DNA from: Actinomycetes bacterium
GTDB lineage: Bacteria > Actinomycetota > Actinomycetes > Mycobacteriales > Micromonosporaceae
Assembly: GCA_023437285.1 (NCBI GenBank)
Contig: JAEZGP010000377.1
Coordinates: forward strand, 1 to 8,551
Reading direction: 5' to 3'
DNA length: 8,551 nt
Each line of letters opens with the position of its first letter. Position 1 is the stretch's first letter. Below, piece by piece: positions 1-5,567 of this stretch. The notes under the pieces were generated by a model. That model did not search any database. It had not been told where the DNA came from and saw only the letters and a program-made list of their open reading frames with translations. The translations under genes and the position numbers were made by a program.

Positions 1-256
1 TGGCGCCGCCCTCGAACGGGAAGACCTGGAACGTGGACGGGTCCGGCATGGCGACCATGTCGGACTCGTAGACCCTGGCGAAACCTTCAATAGCGGAGCC
101 GTCGAACCCGATGCCCTCCTCGAAGGCCGCCTCCAGTTCGGCGGGCGCCACCGAGACGCTCTTGAGCGTCCCGAGCACGTCGGTGAACCACAACCGCACG
201 AAGCGGATATCGCGCTCTTCCAACGTGCGGAGCACGAACTCCTGCTGACGGTCCAT
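1..256 (-). CDS. glnA: Glutamine synthetase type I, N-terminal fragment (GlnA2-like)
   Basis: Glutamine synthetase makes glutamine from glutamate, ammonia and ATP in the cytoplasm. Only the first 85 codons are present; the gene runs off the left edge. The start ATG (256-254) follows an AGGAG (264-268, minus sense) at 7 nt. The translation begins MDRQQEFVLRTLEERDIRF, then VRLWFTDVLGTLKSV, FDGSAIEGFARV (about 51-62) and PDPSTFQVFPFEGG. This is the beta-grasp domain of class I enzymes, where FDGSSIEGF is a hallmark. The match to my memory of mycobacterial GlnA2 (MDRQKEFVLRTLEERDIRF) is very close, so I favour the GlnA2 group over the main GlnA1. One deviation is FDGSAIEGF, with Ala where Ser is usual. 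It is divergent from the next gene. The catalytic and adenylylation regions lie outside the window, so regulation by GlnE cannot be judged. The family call is secure; the paralogue number is inferred. Confidence 0.95.
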   Translation of the reverse strand, partial: MDRQQEFVLRTLEERDIRFVRLWFTDVLGTLKSVSVAPAELEAAFEEGIGFDGSAIEGFARVYESDMVAMPDPSTFQVFPFEGGA

Positions 257-350
257 GTCTCTACTCCTGCTATGCCAGGGTTGCGCGGGACCCTCCACTG
301 GCCAGGCTCCCCACGTCTGGGTGTTCACCGTGCGAGTGTTCCGCGACGCT

Positions 351-366
351 ATTACGGGTACGTTAC
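351..366. promoter_or_regulatory. TTAC direct repeat, possible GlnR-type half-sites
   Basis: ATTAC (351-355), six bases, then GTTAC (362-366): two similar pentamers with an 11-bp period, about 100 bp upstream of the glutamine synthetase start. Read towards glnA it is GTAAC-N6-GTAAT. GlnR, the actinobacterial OmpR-type nitrogen regulator, binds direct repeats of roughly GTnAC/GAAAC with 6-bp spacers. The first pentamer fits and the second is a poor match. The site could equally be chance in the AT-richer part of this intergenic region. Confidence 0.2.
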
Positions 367-429
367 TCGACCGATCCTCGTGGGGATGATTCGGAAAACC
401 AGCCACTTCCCCGGACAGGCCAGGACACC

Positions 430-435
430 TATCAT
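430..435 (+). promoter_or_regulatory. Possible -10 box (TATCAT) before the membrane protein gene
   Basis: TATCAT fits the actinobacterial TANNNT -10 pattern and lies 40 nt before the GTG at 475, in an otherwise GC-rich stretch. I find no convincing -35 at 16-18 bp: the hexamer at 407-412 is TTCCCC. The call rests on the -10 alone. Confidence 0.22.
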
Positions 436-453
436 TCGACTACCGATCATTTC

Positions 454-468
454 ACCTCCTGGGGAGGT
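454..468 (+). promoter_or_regulatory. Shine-Dalgarno masked by an adjacent anti-Shine-Dalgarno hairpin
   Basis: ACCTCC (454-459), loop TGG (460-462), GGAGGT (463-468) form a perfect 6-bp, five-GC stem. The 3' arm is the ribosome binding site of the GTG start at 475 (GGGAGG at 462-467, 7-nt spacing). The 5' arm with its flanks reads CACCTCCT, the sequence of the 16S rRNA anti-Shine-Dalgarno itself. In the mRNA the two arms should pair and hide the site. Whether this lowers or regulates translation is inferred from structure only. Confidence 0.5.
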
Positions 469-474
469 CGGACG

Positions 475-1278
475 GTGGCCACTCAATCTGCGCACGTTTC
501 CGCAGGCCAGCCCCCATCCACCGGCGACTCGGCCCTGACTGAGCTCACCCGGGTCATCAGAAGCCAGGCAGCCGCCCGAGACCCGCGCCACGACCTCGTG
601 TGGCAACCCCGATTCGCGTACGCCTCAGCGGTGGTGATTCTCACCGCGCTCACCGTCGTCTCGTTACCCATCTGGTTGGTCTTCTATCGGATGGCCGACG
701 CGGATGCCAACAACGGCGCCGGACCCAACGTGGCCCACCTGGTCGCGCTCAGCATGATGCTGCTCGGCGGCCTGGTCACGGCCGGTGCCGCATGGGTGAT
801 CATCATAGAGATGCGCGGCCGGGTCCGCATGGTCGACCGCCTGGCCCAGACCAACGACCGCGAGCTACGTCCGGCCGACCTCGAACTCGTGCCGGTCGCC
901 CCCTCCGACGAGGTGACCCAGACGCTGGTCCCCACGGCGGTGGCGCGGCCGGCGCCAGCCGGCGCCGGCCCGGCGGACACGTCGGTCGCGACCGGCGCCG
1001 TCCCGGCGGACACGTCGGTCCCGACCGGCGCCCCCACGGCGAGCACGTCGGTCCCGACCGGCGTCCTAGCGGCGGGCACGTCGGTCCAGGCGGGCACGTC
1101 GGTCCCGGGCACGTCGGTTCCGGGCACGTCGGTTCCGGCGACCCTGGAGGCGTCCGGGCATCTGCTGCACTCGTTCAGCCGGGTACTGCGGGCGTTCAGC
1201 CAACTGCCGGCGCAGGTGGCGTTGCTCGCCGTGGCGCTGAGCCTGTTCGTGGGGGCGACCCTGCTCAGCATGGACTGA
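475..1278 (+). CDS. Unrecognised three-helix membrane protein with TSV repeat tract
   Basis: I do not recognise a family for this 267-residue protein. The GTG start at 475 is set by GGGAGG at 462-467 with 7-nt spacing. A polar N-terminus of about 45 residues is followed by a hydrophobic helix at about 48-71 (AVVILTALTVVSLPIWLVF) and a second at about 88-111 (LVALSMMLLGGLVTAGAAW). A charged stretch (EMRGRVRMVDRLAQTNDRE) follows. Residues about 160-225 are low complexity, rich in Ala, Thr, Ser, Val, Pro and Gly, with seven TSV motifs. A last helix at about 246-264 (VALLAVALSLFVGATLL) ends almost at the C-terminus. The repeat tract would therefore be a flexible linker between the second and third membrane segments. 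It is divergent from glnA and 58 bp upstream of nadE on the same strand, so it may share a transcript with nadE. That position gives no firm functional clue. Topology and function are undetermined. Confidence 0.8.
   Translation: MATQSAHVSAGQPPSTGDSALTELTRVIRSQAAARDPRHDLVWQPRFAYASAVVILTALTVVSLPIWLVFYRMADADANNGAGPNVAHLVALSMMLLGGLVTAGAAWVIIIEMRGRVRMVDRLAQTNDRELRPADLELVPVAPSDEVTQTLVPTAVARPAPAGAGPADTSVATGAVPADTSVPTGAPTASTSVPTGVLAAGTSVQAGTSVPGTSVPGTSVPATLEASGHLLHSFSRVLRAFSQLPAQVALLAVALSLFVGATLLSMD
978..1134 (+). repeat. Intragenic minisatellite with CACGTCGGTY core, encoding TSV
   Basis: The 10-mer CACGTCGGTC or CACGTCGGTT occurs seven times in phase, starting at 978, 1011, 1044, 1077, 1095, 1110 and 1125. 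Spacings are 33, 33, 33, 18, 15 and 15 bp. The first units are 11 codons long (ADTSVPTGAP-type). The last collapse to 6 and then 5 codons (GTSVP). Every spacing is a multiple of three, so copy-number change by slippage would keep the reading frame. Confidence 0.85.
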
Positions 1279-1336
1279 ACCGCACGTGGGCGGCACCACA
1301 GGCGCGCTCGACCTGGGTCTGGGTGACAATCGGTGG

Positions 1337-3118
1337 ATGACGAATGCCCCGGACGTCCGGCTCCGCATCGCCCTGGCCCAGGTCGACCCCACCGTGGGCG
1401 ACATCGGCGGCAACGCCGCGATCGTGCGCGACGTCGCCCGCCGGGCAGCCGAGGCCGGCGCGCACCTGGTGGCGTTCCCGGAGATGATGCTCACCGGGTA
1501 CCCGGTGGAGGACCTGGTCTTCCGCGCCTCGTTCGTGGGCGCCTCCATCACCGGCCTGGCCCAGCTCGCCACCGACCTGCAGGCCGAGGGCCTCGGCGAC
1601 CTGCCGGTCGTTGTGGGCTACCTGGACGCCGACGGGCCGACCCGGCCCGACGCCGCCACCGCCCCCGGCAGGGGTGCCCGCAACGCGTGCGCGGTGCTGC
1701 ACGGCGGCAAGGTCGTCACTCGCTACTTCAAGCACCACCTGCCCAACTACGGCGTCTTCGACGAGGACCGCTACTTCGTGCCCGGCGACACCCTGCGGGT
1801 CGTGCGGCTCACCGGCGACGGCGGGCAGGTGGACGTCGCGCTGACGATCTGCGAGGACATCTGGCAGGCCGGTGGTCCGTTCACCGCCGCGGCCCAGGCC
1901 CGGGTCGGGCTCGTCATCAACATCAACGGCTCGCCGTACGAGCTGAACAAGGACGACCTGCGGCTGCCCCTGGTCCAGCGGCGGGCCCGGGAGGCCAACG
2001 CCACGGTCGCGTACCTCAACATGGTCGGCGGACAGGACGAGCTGGTCTTCGACGGCGACTCGATGGTCGTCGCCCCGGACGGGACGCTGCTCGCCCGGGC
2101 CCCCCAGTTCGCCGAGCAGCTGCTCGTACTCGATGTGGATCTTCCTGCGGCGGACCCGGACGCGCCCCACGGCGATCTGGGGCCCATGAAGATCGCGCGC
2201 ACCGAGCTGGACAACCGGCCGGCCTACAGCCAGGACCGCCGGCTCGGCGACGTCGCCGAGCGCGTCAACGACGAGGCGGAGATCTGGCAGGCCCTGGTGC
2301 TGGGGCTGCGCGACTACGTGCGCAAGAACCGGTTCAAGACCGTCGTACTCGGCCTGTCGGGCGGCATCGACTCGGCCGTCGTGGCCGCCATCGCGGTCGA
2401 CGCGCTCGGGCCCGAACGGGTCTACGGGGTGTCGATGCCGAGCGGCTACTCCAGCGAGCACTCCCGCGACGACGCGGCCGACCTGGCCAAACGCACCGGG
2501 CTGAACTACCTGACCGAGCCGATCCAGCCGATGGTGGACGCGTTTTTGGCCAACCTGGCGCTGTCCGGGCTGGCGGTGGAGAACCTGCAGGCCAGGGTGC
2601 GCGGCATTATCCTCATGGCGCACTCCAACCAGGACGGCCACCTCGTGCTGACCACCGGCAACAAGAGCGAGCTGGCGGTGGGCTACTCGACGCTGTACGG
2701 CGACTCGGTCGGCGGGTTCAACCCCCTCAAGGACGTACCGAAGACGATGGTGTGGCAGCTGGCCCGGTGGCGCAACGCCGACGCCGCGCGCCGCGACGCC
2801 GTGCCGCCCATCCCGGAGAACTCGATCGCCAAGCCGCCCAGCGCCGAGCTGCGCCCCGGGCAGGTCGACTCCGACTCGCTGCCCGACTACGCGGTGCTCG
2901 ACGCGGTCCTCGCCGACTACGTCGATGGCGACGTGGGCCGCGACGGGCTGCTGGCCGCCGGCCACGACCCGGCGACCGTCGACCGGGTGCTGCGGATGGT
3001 CGACATCGCGGAGTACAAGCGCCGCCAGTCCGCCCCCGGACCGAAGATCTCGATCAAGGCGTTCGGCCGGGACCGGCGCCTGCCCATCACCAACCGCTTC
3101 CGCGAGGGCACCAGCTGA
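1337..3118 (+). CDS. nadE: Glutamine-dependent NAD+ synthetase
   Basis: This enzyme catalyses the last step of NAD+ synthesis: nicotinic acid adenine dinucleotide + ATP + glutamine give NAD+. The 593-residue protein has an N-terminal nitrilase-type glutaminase domain (about 8-270). Its catalytic triad is visible as Glu49 (FPEMMLTGYP), Lys132 (KHHLPNYGVFDE) and Cys172 (TICEDIW). The C-terminal synthetase domain (about 315-593) carries the ATP pyrophosphatase P-loop SGGIDS (341-346) and TTGNKSELAVGYSTLYGD (439-456). Both halves look intact, so ammonia from glutamine should be channelled internally. I chose ATG 1337 because the protein then begins a few residues before the conserved RIALAQVDPTVGDIGGN. 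A GTG at 1286 would add 17 residues of non-conserved sequence and has no Shine-Dalgarno. The site before 1337 is also weak (GGGTGA at 1322-1326 or GGTGG abutting). The preceding membrane-protein gene ends 58 nt upstream, and panB follows after 104 nt. Confidence 0.95.
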   Translation: MTNAPDVRLRIALAQVDPTVGDIGGNAAIVRDVARRAAEAGAHLVAFPEMMLTGYPVEDLVFRASFVGASITGLAQLATDLQAEGLGDLPVVVGYLDADGPTRPDAATAPGRGARNACAVLHGGKVVTRYFKHHLPNYGVFDEDRYFVPGDTLRVVRLTGDGGQVDVALTICEDIWQAGGPFTAAAQARVGLVININGSPYELNKDDLRLPLVQRRAREANATVAYLNMVGGQDELVFDGDSMVVAPDGTLLARAPQFAEQLLVLDVDLPAADPDAPHGDLGPMKIARTELDNRPAYSQDRRLGDVAERVNDEAEIWQALVLGLRDYVRKNRFKTVVLGLSGGIDSAVVAAIAVDALGPERVYGVSMPSGYSSEHSRDDAADLAKRTGLNYLTEPIQPMVDAFLANLALSGLAVENLQARVRGIILMAHSNQDGHLVLTTGNKSELAVGYSTLYGDSVGGFNPLKDVPKTMVWQLARWRNADAARRDAVPPIPENSIAKPPSAELRPGQVDSDSLPDYAVLDAVLADYVDGDVGRDGLLAAGHDPATVDRVLRMVDIAEYKRRQSAPGPKISIKAFGRDRRLPITNRFREGTS

Positions 3119-3133
3119 GAGATTCCCCGCAAA

Positions 3134-3172
3134 ACCGCCGACCAAGCCCGCCCCGGTGGCACGATCGGCGGT
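3134..3172 (+). terminator. Inverted repeat between nadE and panB, possible terminator or leader hairpin
   Basis: ACCGCCGA (3134-3141) and TCGGCGGT (3165-3172) are a perfect 8-bp inverted repeat around a 23-nt GC-rich loop. The structure starts 16 nt after the nadE stop and ends 50 nt before the panB start. No T-run follows, as is common for actinobacterial hairpin terminators. It could terminate or attenuate nadE transcription, or be a stabilising mRNA 3' end. The long loop makes it weaker than the hairpin after panB. Confidence 0.35.
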
Positions 3173-3222
3173 AGGACCCGGGGACCGCGGACGCGGCCTC
3201 GAGGCAGACGAGGAGTCCACAC

Positions 3223-4059
3223 ATGGCCCAACCAGAAGTGGCGTCGCTGTACGGCGGCCCCGCCACCCGACGCGTCAGAGTCACCGACCTGCACGCCGCC
3301 AAGGAGCGCGGCGAGAAGTGGGCGATGCTCACCAGCTACGACCAGTACACGGCGGGGATCTTCGACGGGGCGGGCATCCCGGTCCTGCTCGTCGGGGACT
3401 CGGCCGCCAACAACGTCTACGGCTACGAGACGACCGTGGCCATCACCGCCGAGGAACTACTTCCTCTCGTACGGGCGGTGGTGCGCTCGACGAAGCGCGC
3501 CCTCGTGGTCGCCGACCTGCCGTTCGGCTCCTATGAGGAGGGCCCCGCCCAGGCGCTGCGCACCGCCGTACGGTTCATGAAGGAGGGCGGCTGCCACGCC
3601 GTGAAGCTGGAGGGCGGCCGGCGGGTAGCCGAGCAGATCGCGGCGATCACCGGGGCCGGCATCCCGGTCATGGCCCACATCGGCTTCACCCCGCAGAGCG
3701 AGCACGCCATCGGCGGCTACCGGGTCCAGGGCCGCGGCGACGCGGCGGCCGACGTCCTCGCCGACGCCCGCGCGGTGGCCGAGGCCGGCGCGTTCTCCGT
3801 CGTGCTGGAGATGGTGCCCGGCGAGGTCGCCAAGCACGTCACCCACGAGGTACGCATCCCGACCATCGGCATCGGCGCCGGCCCGGACACCGACGCGCAG
3901 GTGCTCGTCTGGCAGGACATGGCCGGCCTGCGCACCGGCAAGGCCCCCCGCTTCGTCAAGCGCTACGCCGACCTGGCCGACGTCCTCACGGACGCCACGA
4001 AGCGCTACGCCGAAGAGGTCCGCGACGGCGCCTTCCCGGCGGCCGAACACACCTTCTGA
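3223..4059 (+). CDS. panB: 3-methyl-2-oxobutanoate hydroxymethyltransferase (ketopantoate hydroxymethyltransferase)
   Basis: PanB transfers a hydroxymethyl group from 5,10-methylenetetrahydrofolate to alpha-ketoisovalerate, giving ketopantoate, the first committed step of pantothenate and CoA synthesis. The 278-residue length is usual for this TIM-barrel, Mg-dependent family. Conserved signatures appear in order: [10 protein letters not shown] (35-44), [14 protein letters not shown] (55-68, metal ligand Asp59), [11 protein letters not shown] (95-105, Asp98), VKLEGG (127-132, Lys128 and Glu130), [20 protein letters not shown] (153-172), VLEMVP (194-199, proposed base Glu196) and [18 protein letters not shown] (213-230). 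All match the residues known in E. coli PanB. ATG 3223 has GAGGAG (3210-3215) at 7-nt spacing. It is 104 nt after nadE and may be read from that transcript or its own promoter. It is convergent with the RNase gene, 17 nt away. No panC or panD is in the window. Confidence 0.97.
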   Translation: MAQPEVASLYGGPATRRVRVTDLHAAKERGEKWAMLTSYDQYTAGIFDGAGIPVLLVGDSAANNVYGYETTVAITAEELLPLVRAVVRSTKRALVVADLPFGSYEEGPAQALRTAVRFMKEGGCHAVKLEGGRRVAEQIAAITGAGIPVMAHIGFTPQSEHAIGGYRVQGRGDAAADVLADARAVAEAGAFSVVLEMVPGEVAKHVTHEVRIPTIGIGAGPDTDAQVLVWQDMAGLRTGKAPRFVKRYADLADVLTDATKRYAEEVRDGAFPAAEHTF

Positions 4060-4069
4060 AGCCCGTACG

Positions 4070-4108
4070 AGCGCCGTCAGGCGACCGCGAAGGTCACCTG
4101 ACGGCGCT
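4070..4108. terminator. Perfect 12-bp hairpin shared by convergent panB and RNase genes
   Basis: AGCGCCGTCAGG (4070-4081) and CCTGACGGCGCT (4097-4108) pair perfectly around a 15-nt loop. The structure starts 11 nt after the panB stop and includes the stop codon and last ten codons of the opposite-strand RNase gene (ends at 4077). Because an inverted repeat folds on both strands, it can serve both transcripts. There is no T-tract on either side, which is typical of actinobacterial terminators. The 3' end of the RNase reading frame is therefore constrained by this structure. Confidence 0.65.
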
Positions 4109-5510
4109 TCGGGTCGGCGGTGACGAGGCGGACCCGGACGCGCTCGCCGAGCGGCAGGTCGCCGGTGCAGCGGGCCTTCACGGGCGGGTCGTCGAGCACG
4201 ATGTCGCCGCCGCGCGGGCGGCCGTTGTCGCGGCGCTCCTCGTCAACGTCGATGACGGCGGCGTCGAACTCCTCACCGACGCGGCCGGCCAGCAGTACCG
4301 CCTCGGCCAGGTCGACGGCGCCGCGCTCGGCCGTACCCGCGACCCGGTCGGTGCGGCTCATCACTTCGGCCAGCCGGGGCAGGGCGGCACGGGCCCAGGC
4401 GGGCACCGTCACCCCGGCGTGCAGGGCCAGGCAGACCTCCGTGACGTACCGGTCGGCCAGCCGCCGCAGCGGGGCCGTGACGTGCGCGTACGGGGCGGCG
4501 ACCGCGCCGTGGCCGGCGTCGGCCGGCGGGGTGCCGTCGAACGTCGTGTAGCCCGCACCGCGCATCAGTTCGGCGGCGCGGTCGACGAACGCCGCGCCGG
4601 CGGGCGTACTCACATCAAGGTTGTGCAGGACGTGGCCGGCGCCGGCCCCCTCAGGCCACGCCACCCCCAGGGATGCGGCGGCCCCGCGCAGTGAGGCGAT
4701 CGCCTCGGGCCGCGGCGCGGGCATCGTGCGCAGCAGGCCGATGCCGCCCGTCAGCATGATCTGCGCGGCGGCCATGCCGGTGAGCAGGGAGATCTGCGCG
4801 TTCCACTCCTCGGCCTGGACGGGGGCGCGCAGGGTGAGCCGGAAGCCGCCGTCGTCGGGTTCGACCTCCTGCTCGGGGATCGGCAGGTTGATGGCGCCCC
4901 GGTCGAGGCCTCGCTCGATGAGCAGGTTGCCGACCGTGGGCAGCAGCGCGATGGGTTCGGGCAGTTCGCCCGCGTCGGCGGCGGCCTGCACGCCCGCGTA
5001 GTCGAGCTTGGCGCGGCTGCGGACGGTCGCGCGGGTCAGCGTGACCGCGCGGGTGGCGCCGTCGCTGTCCAGGTCGATGGTCCACAGGACGGCGAGCCGG
5101 TCGGCGTCGGGCAGCAGGCTCGCCGCCCCCTCGGACAGCACCGCGGGGTGCAGCGGCACCTTGCCGTCGGGCAGATAGATGGTCTGGCCGCGCTGCCACG
5201 TCTCGCGCTCCAGCGGGCCGCCGACGGGCACGAAGGCGGAGACGTCGGCGATGGCGTAGTGGACCCGGTAGCCGCCGTCGCCGGTCGGCTGGAGGCACAC
5301 GGCCTGGTCCAGGTCGCGCGACGTGGGCGGGTCGATCGTGACGAAGGGCAGGTCGGTGCGGTCGGCGCGCCGGGGATCGGCCGGCAGCGGGCCCGCCGCC
5401 GCCACCTGCGCCTCGTGCTGCGCCGCGGGCGGGAAGCCAGTGGGCAGCTCCAGCTCGCGGCGCAGGTCGGAGAAGTCGATTTTCGGGGCGACGACGAGTC
5501 TGGTAACCAC
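4077..5510 (-). CDS. RNase II family (RNB domain) 3'-5' exoribonuclease, short actinobacterial type
   Basis: The family degrades single-stranded RNA processively from the 3' end with Mg2+. The 477-residue product is shorter than E. coli RNase II (about 644) and lacks room for the paired N-terminal cold-shock domains; RNB sequence starts by about residue 50. Motif I reads FVTIDPPTSRDLDQAV (56-71). Asp60, Asp66 and Asp68 match E. coli Asp201, Asp207 and Asp209, while Gln69 replaces Asp210. Further landmarks are YRVHYAIADVSAFVP (81-95), LPDGKVPLHP (113-122), VQAEEWNAQISLLTGMAAAQ (231-250) and the RNA-clamping AHVTAPLRRLADRYV (342-356), equivalent to TSPIRR. Residues about 412-477 could be a small S1/OB-like domain. 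The GTG start (5510) has no strong Shine-Dalgarno. An ATG at 5515 is out of frame. It lies 57 nt downstream of the Lys-rich protein gene on the same strand, probably one operon, and converges on panB. Family is secure; cellular substrate unknown. Confidence 0.88.
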   Translation of the reverse strand: MVTRLVVAPKIDFSDLRRELELPTGFPPAAQHEAQVAAAGPLPADPRRADRTDLPFVTIDPPTSRDLDQAVCLQPTGDGGYRVHYAIADVSAFVPVGGPLERETWQRGQTIYLPDGKVPLHPAVLSEGAASLLPDADRLAVLWTIDLDSDGATRAVTLTRATVRSRAKLDYAGVQAAADAGELPEPIALLPTVGNLLIERGLDRGAINLPIPEQEVEPDDGGFRLTLRAPVQAEEWNAQISLLTGMAAAQIMLTGGIGLLRTMPAPRPEAIASLRGAAASLGVAWPEGAGAGHVLHNLDVSTPAGAAFVDRAAELMRGAGYTTFDGTPPADAGHGAVAAPYAHVTAPLRRLADRYVTEVCLALHAGVTVPAWARAALPRLAEVMSRTDRVAGTAERGAVDLAEAVLLAGRVGEEFDAAVIDVDEERRDNGRPRGGDIVLDDPPVKARCTGDLPLGERVRVRLVTADPKRRQVTFAVA

Positions 5511-5527
5511 CTCATGTTCTTACCAGC

Positions 5528-5544
5528 GCCGCCGCCCCGGCGGC
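5528..5544 (-). promoter_or_regulatory. GC hairpin in the leader between the basic-protein and RNase genes
   Basis: GCCGCC (5528-5533) and GGCGGC (5539-5544) pair across a 5-nt loop. The hairpin sits 17 nt upstream of the RNase GTG start and 23 nt after the stop of the Lys-rich gene. It has no following T-run. It may attenuate readthrough or affect initiation at a start that already lacks a good Shine-Dalgarno. In a GC-rich region six such pairs can also arise by chance. Confidence 0.3.
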
Positions 5545-5567
5545 ATCGGATTGTCGTCCGTACGGGC

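Noticed and set aside
272..538. Small plus-strand ORF (88 codons) across the glnA upstream region
   Set aside because: It overlaps both the divergent promoter region and the start of the membrane-protein gene, has no Shine-Dalgarno, and shows a Pro/Arg-rich shadow composition.
978..1134. CRISPR-like regularly spaced repeats
   Set aside because: The repeat core is only 10 bp, the spacers are themselves repetitive and codon-phased, and the array lies inside a coding frame with no cas gene nearby.
1286..1336. N-terminal extension of NadE from GTG 1286
   Set aside because: There is no Shine-Dalgarno before it, and the conserved domain begins only about 8 residues after ATG 1337.
1333..3174. 613-codon frame on the same strand as nadE, +1 shifted
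   Set aside because: Its Arg/Pro/Gly-dominated translation is typical of an out-of-frame shadow of GC-rich DNA.
1265..3220. 651-codon open frame antisense to nadE
   Set aside because: It is opposite a gene with an intact catalytic triad and P-loop. The frame is open only because of GC-rich codon bias, and its translation is Arg/Gly/Val-rich with no recognisable motif.
4651..5298. Arg-rich frame inside the RNB gene, same strand
   Set aside because: It is a frame-shifted shadow of a gene whose motifs are all in the other frame.
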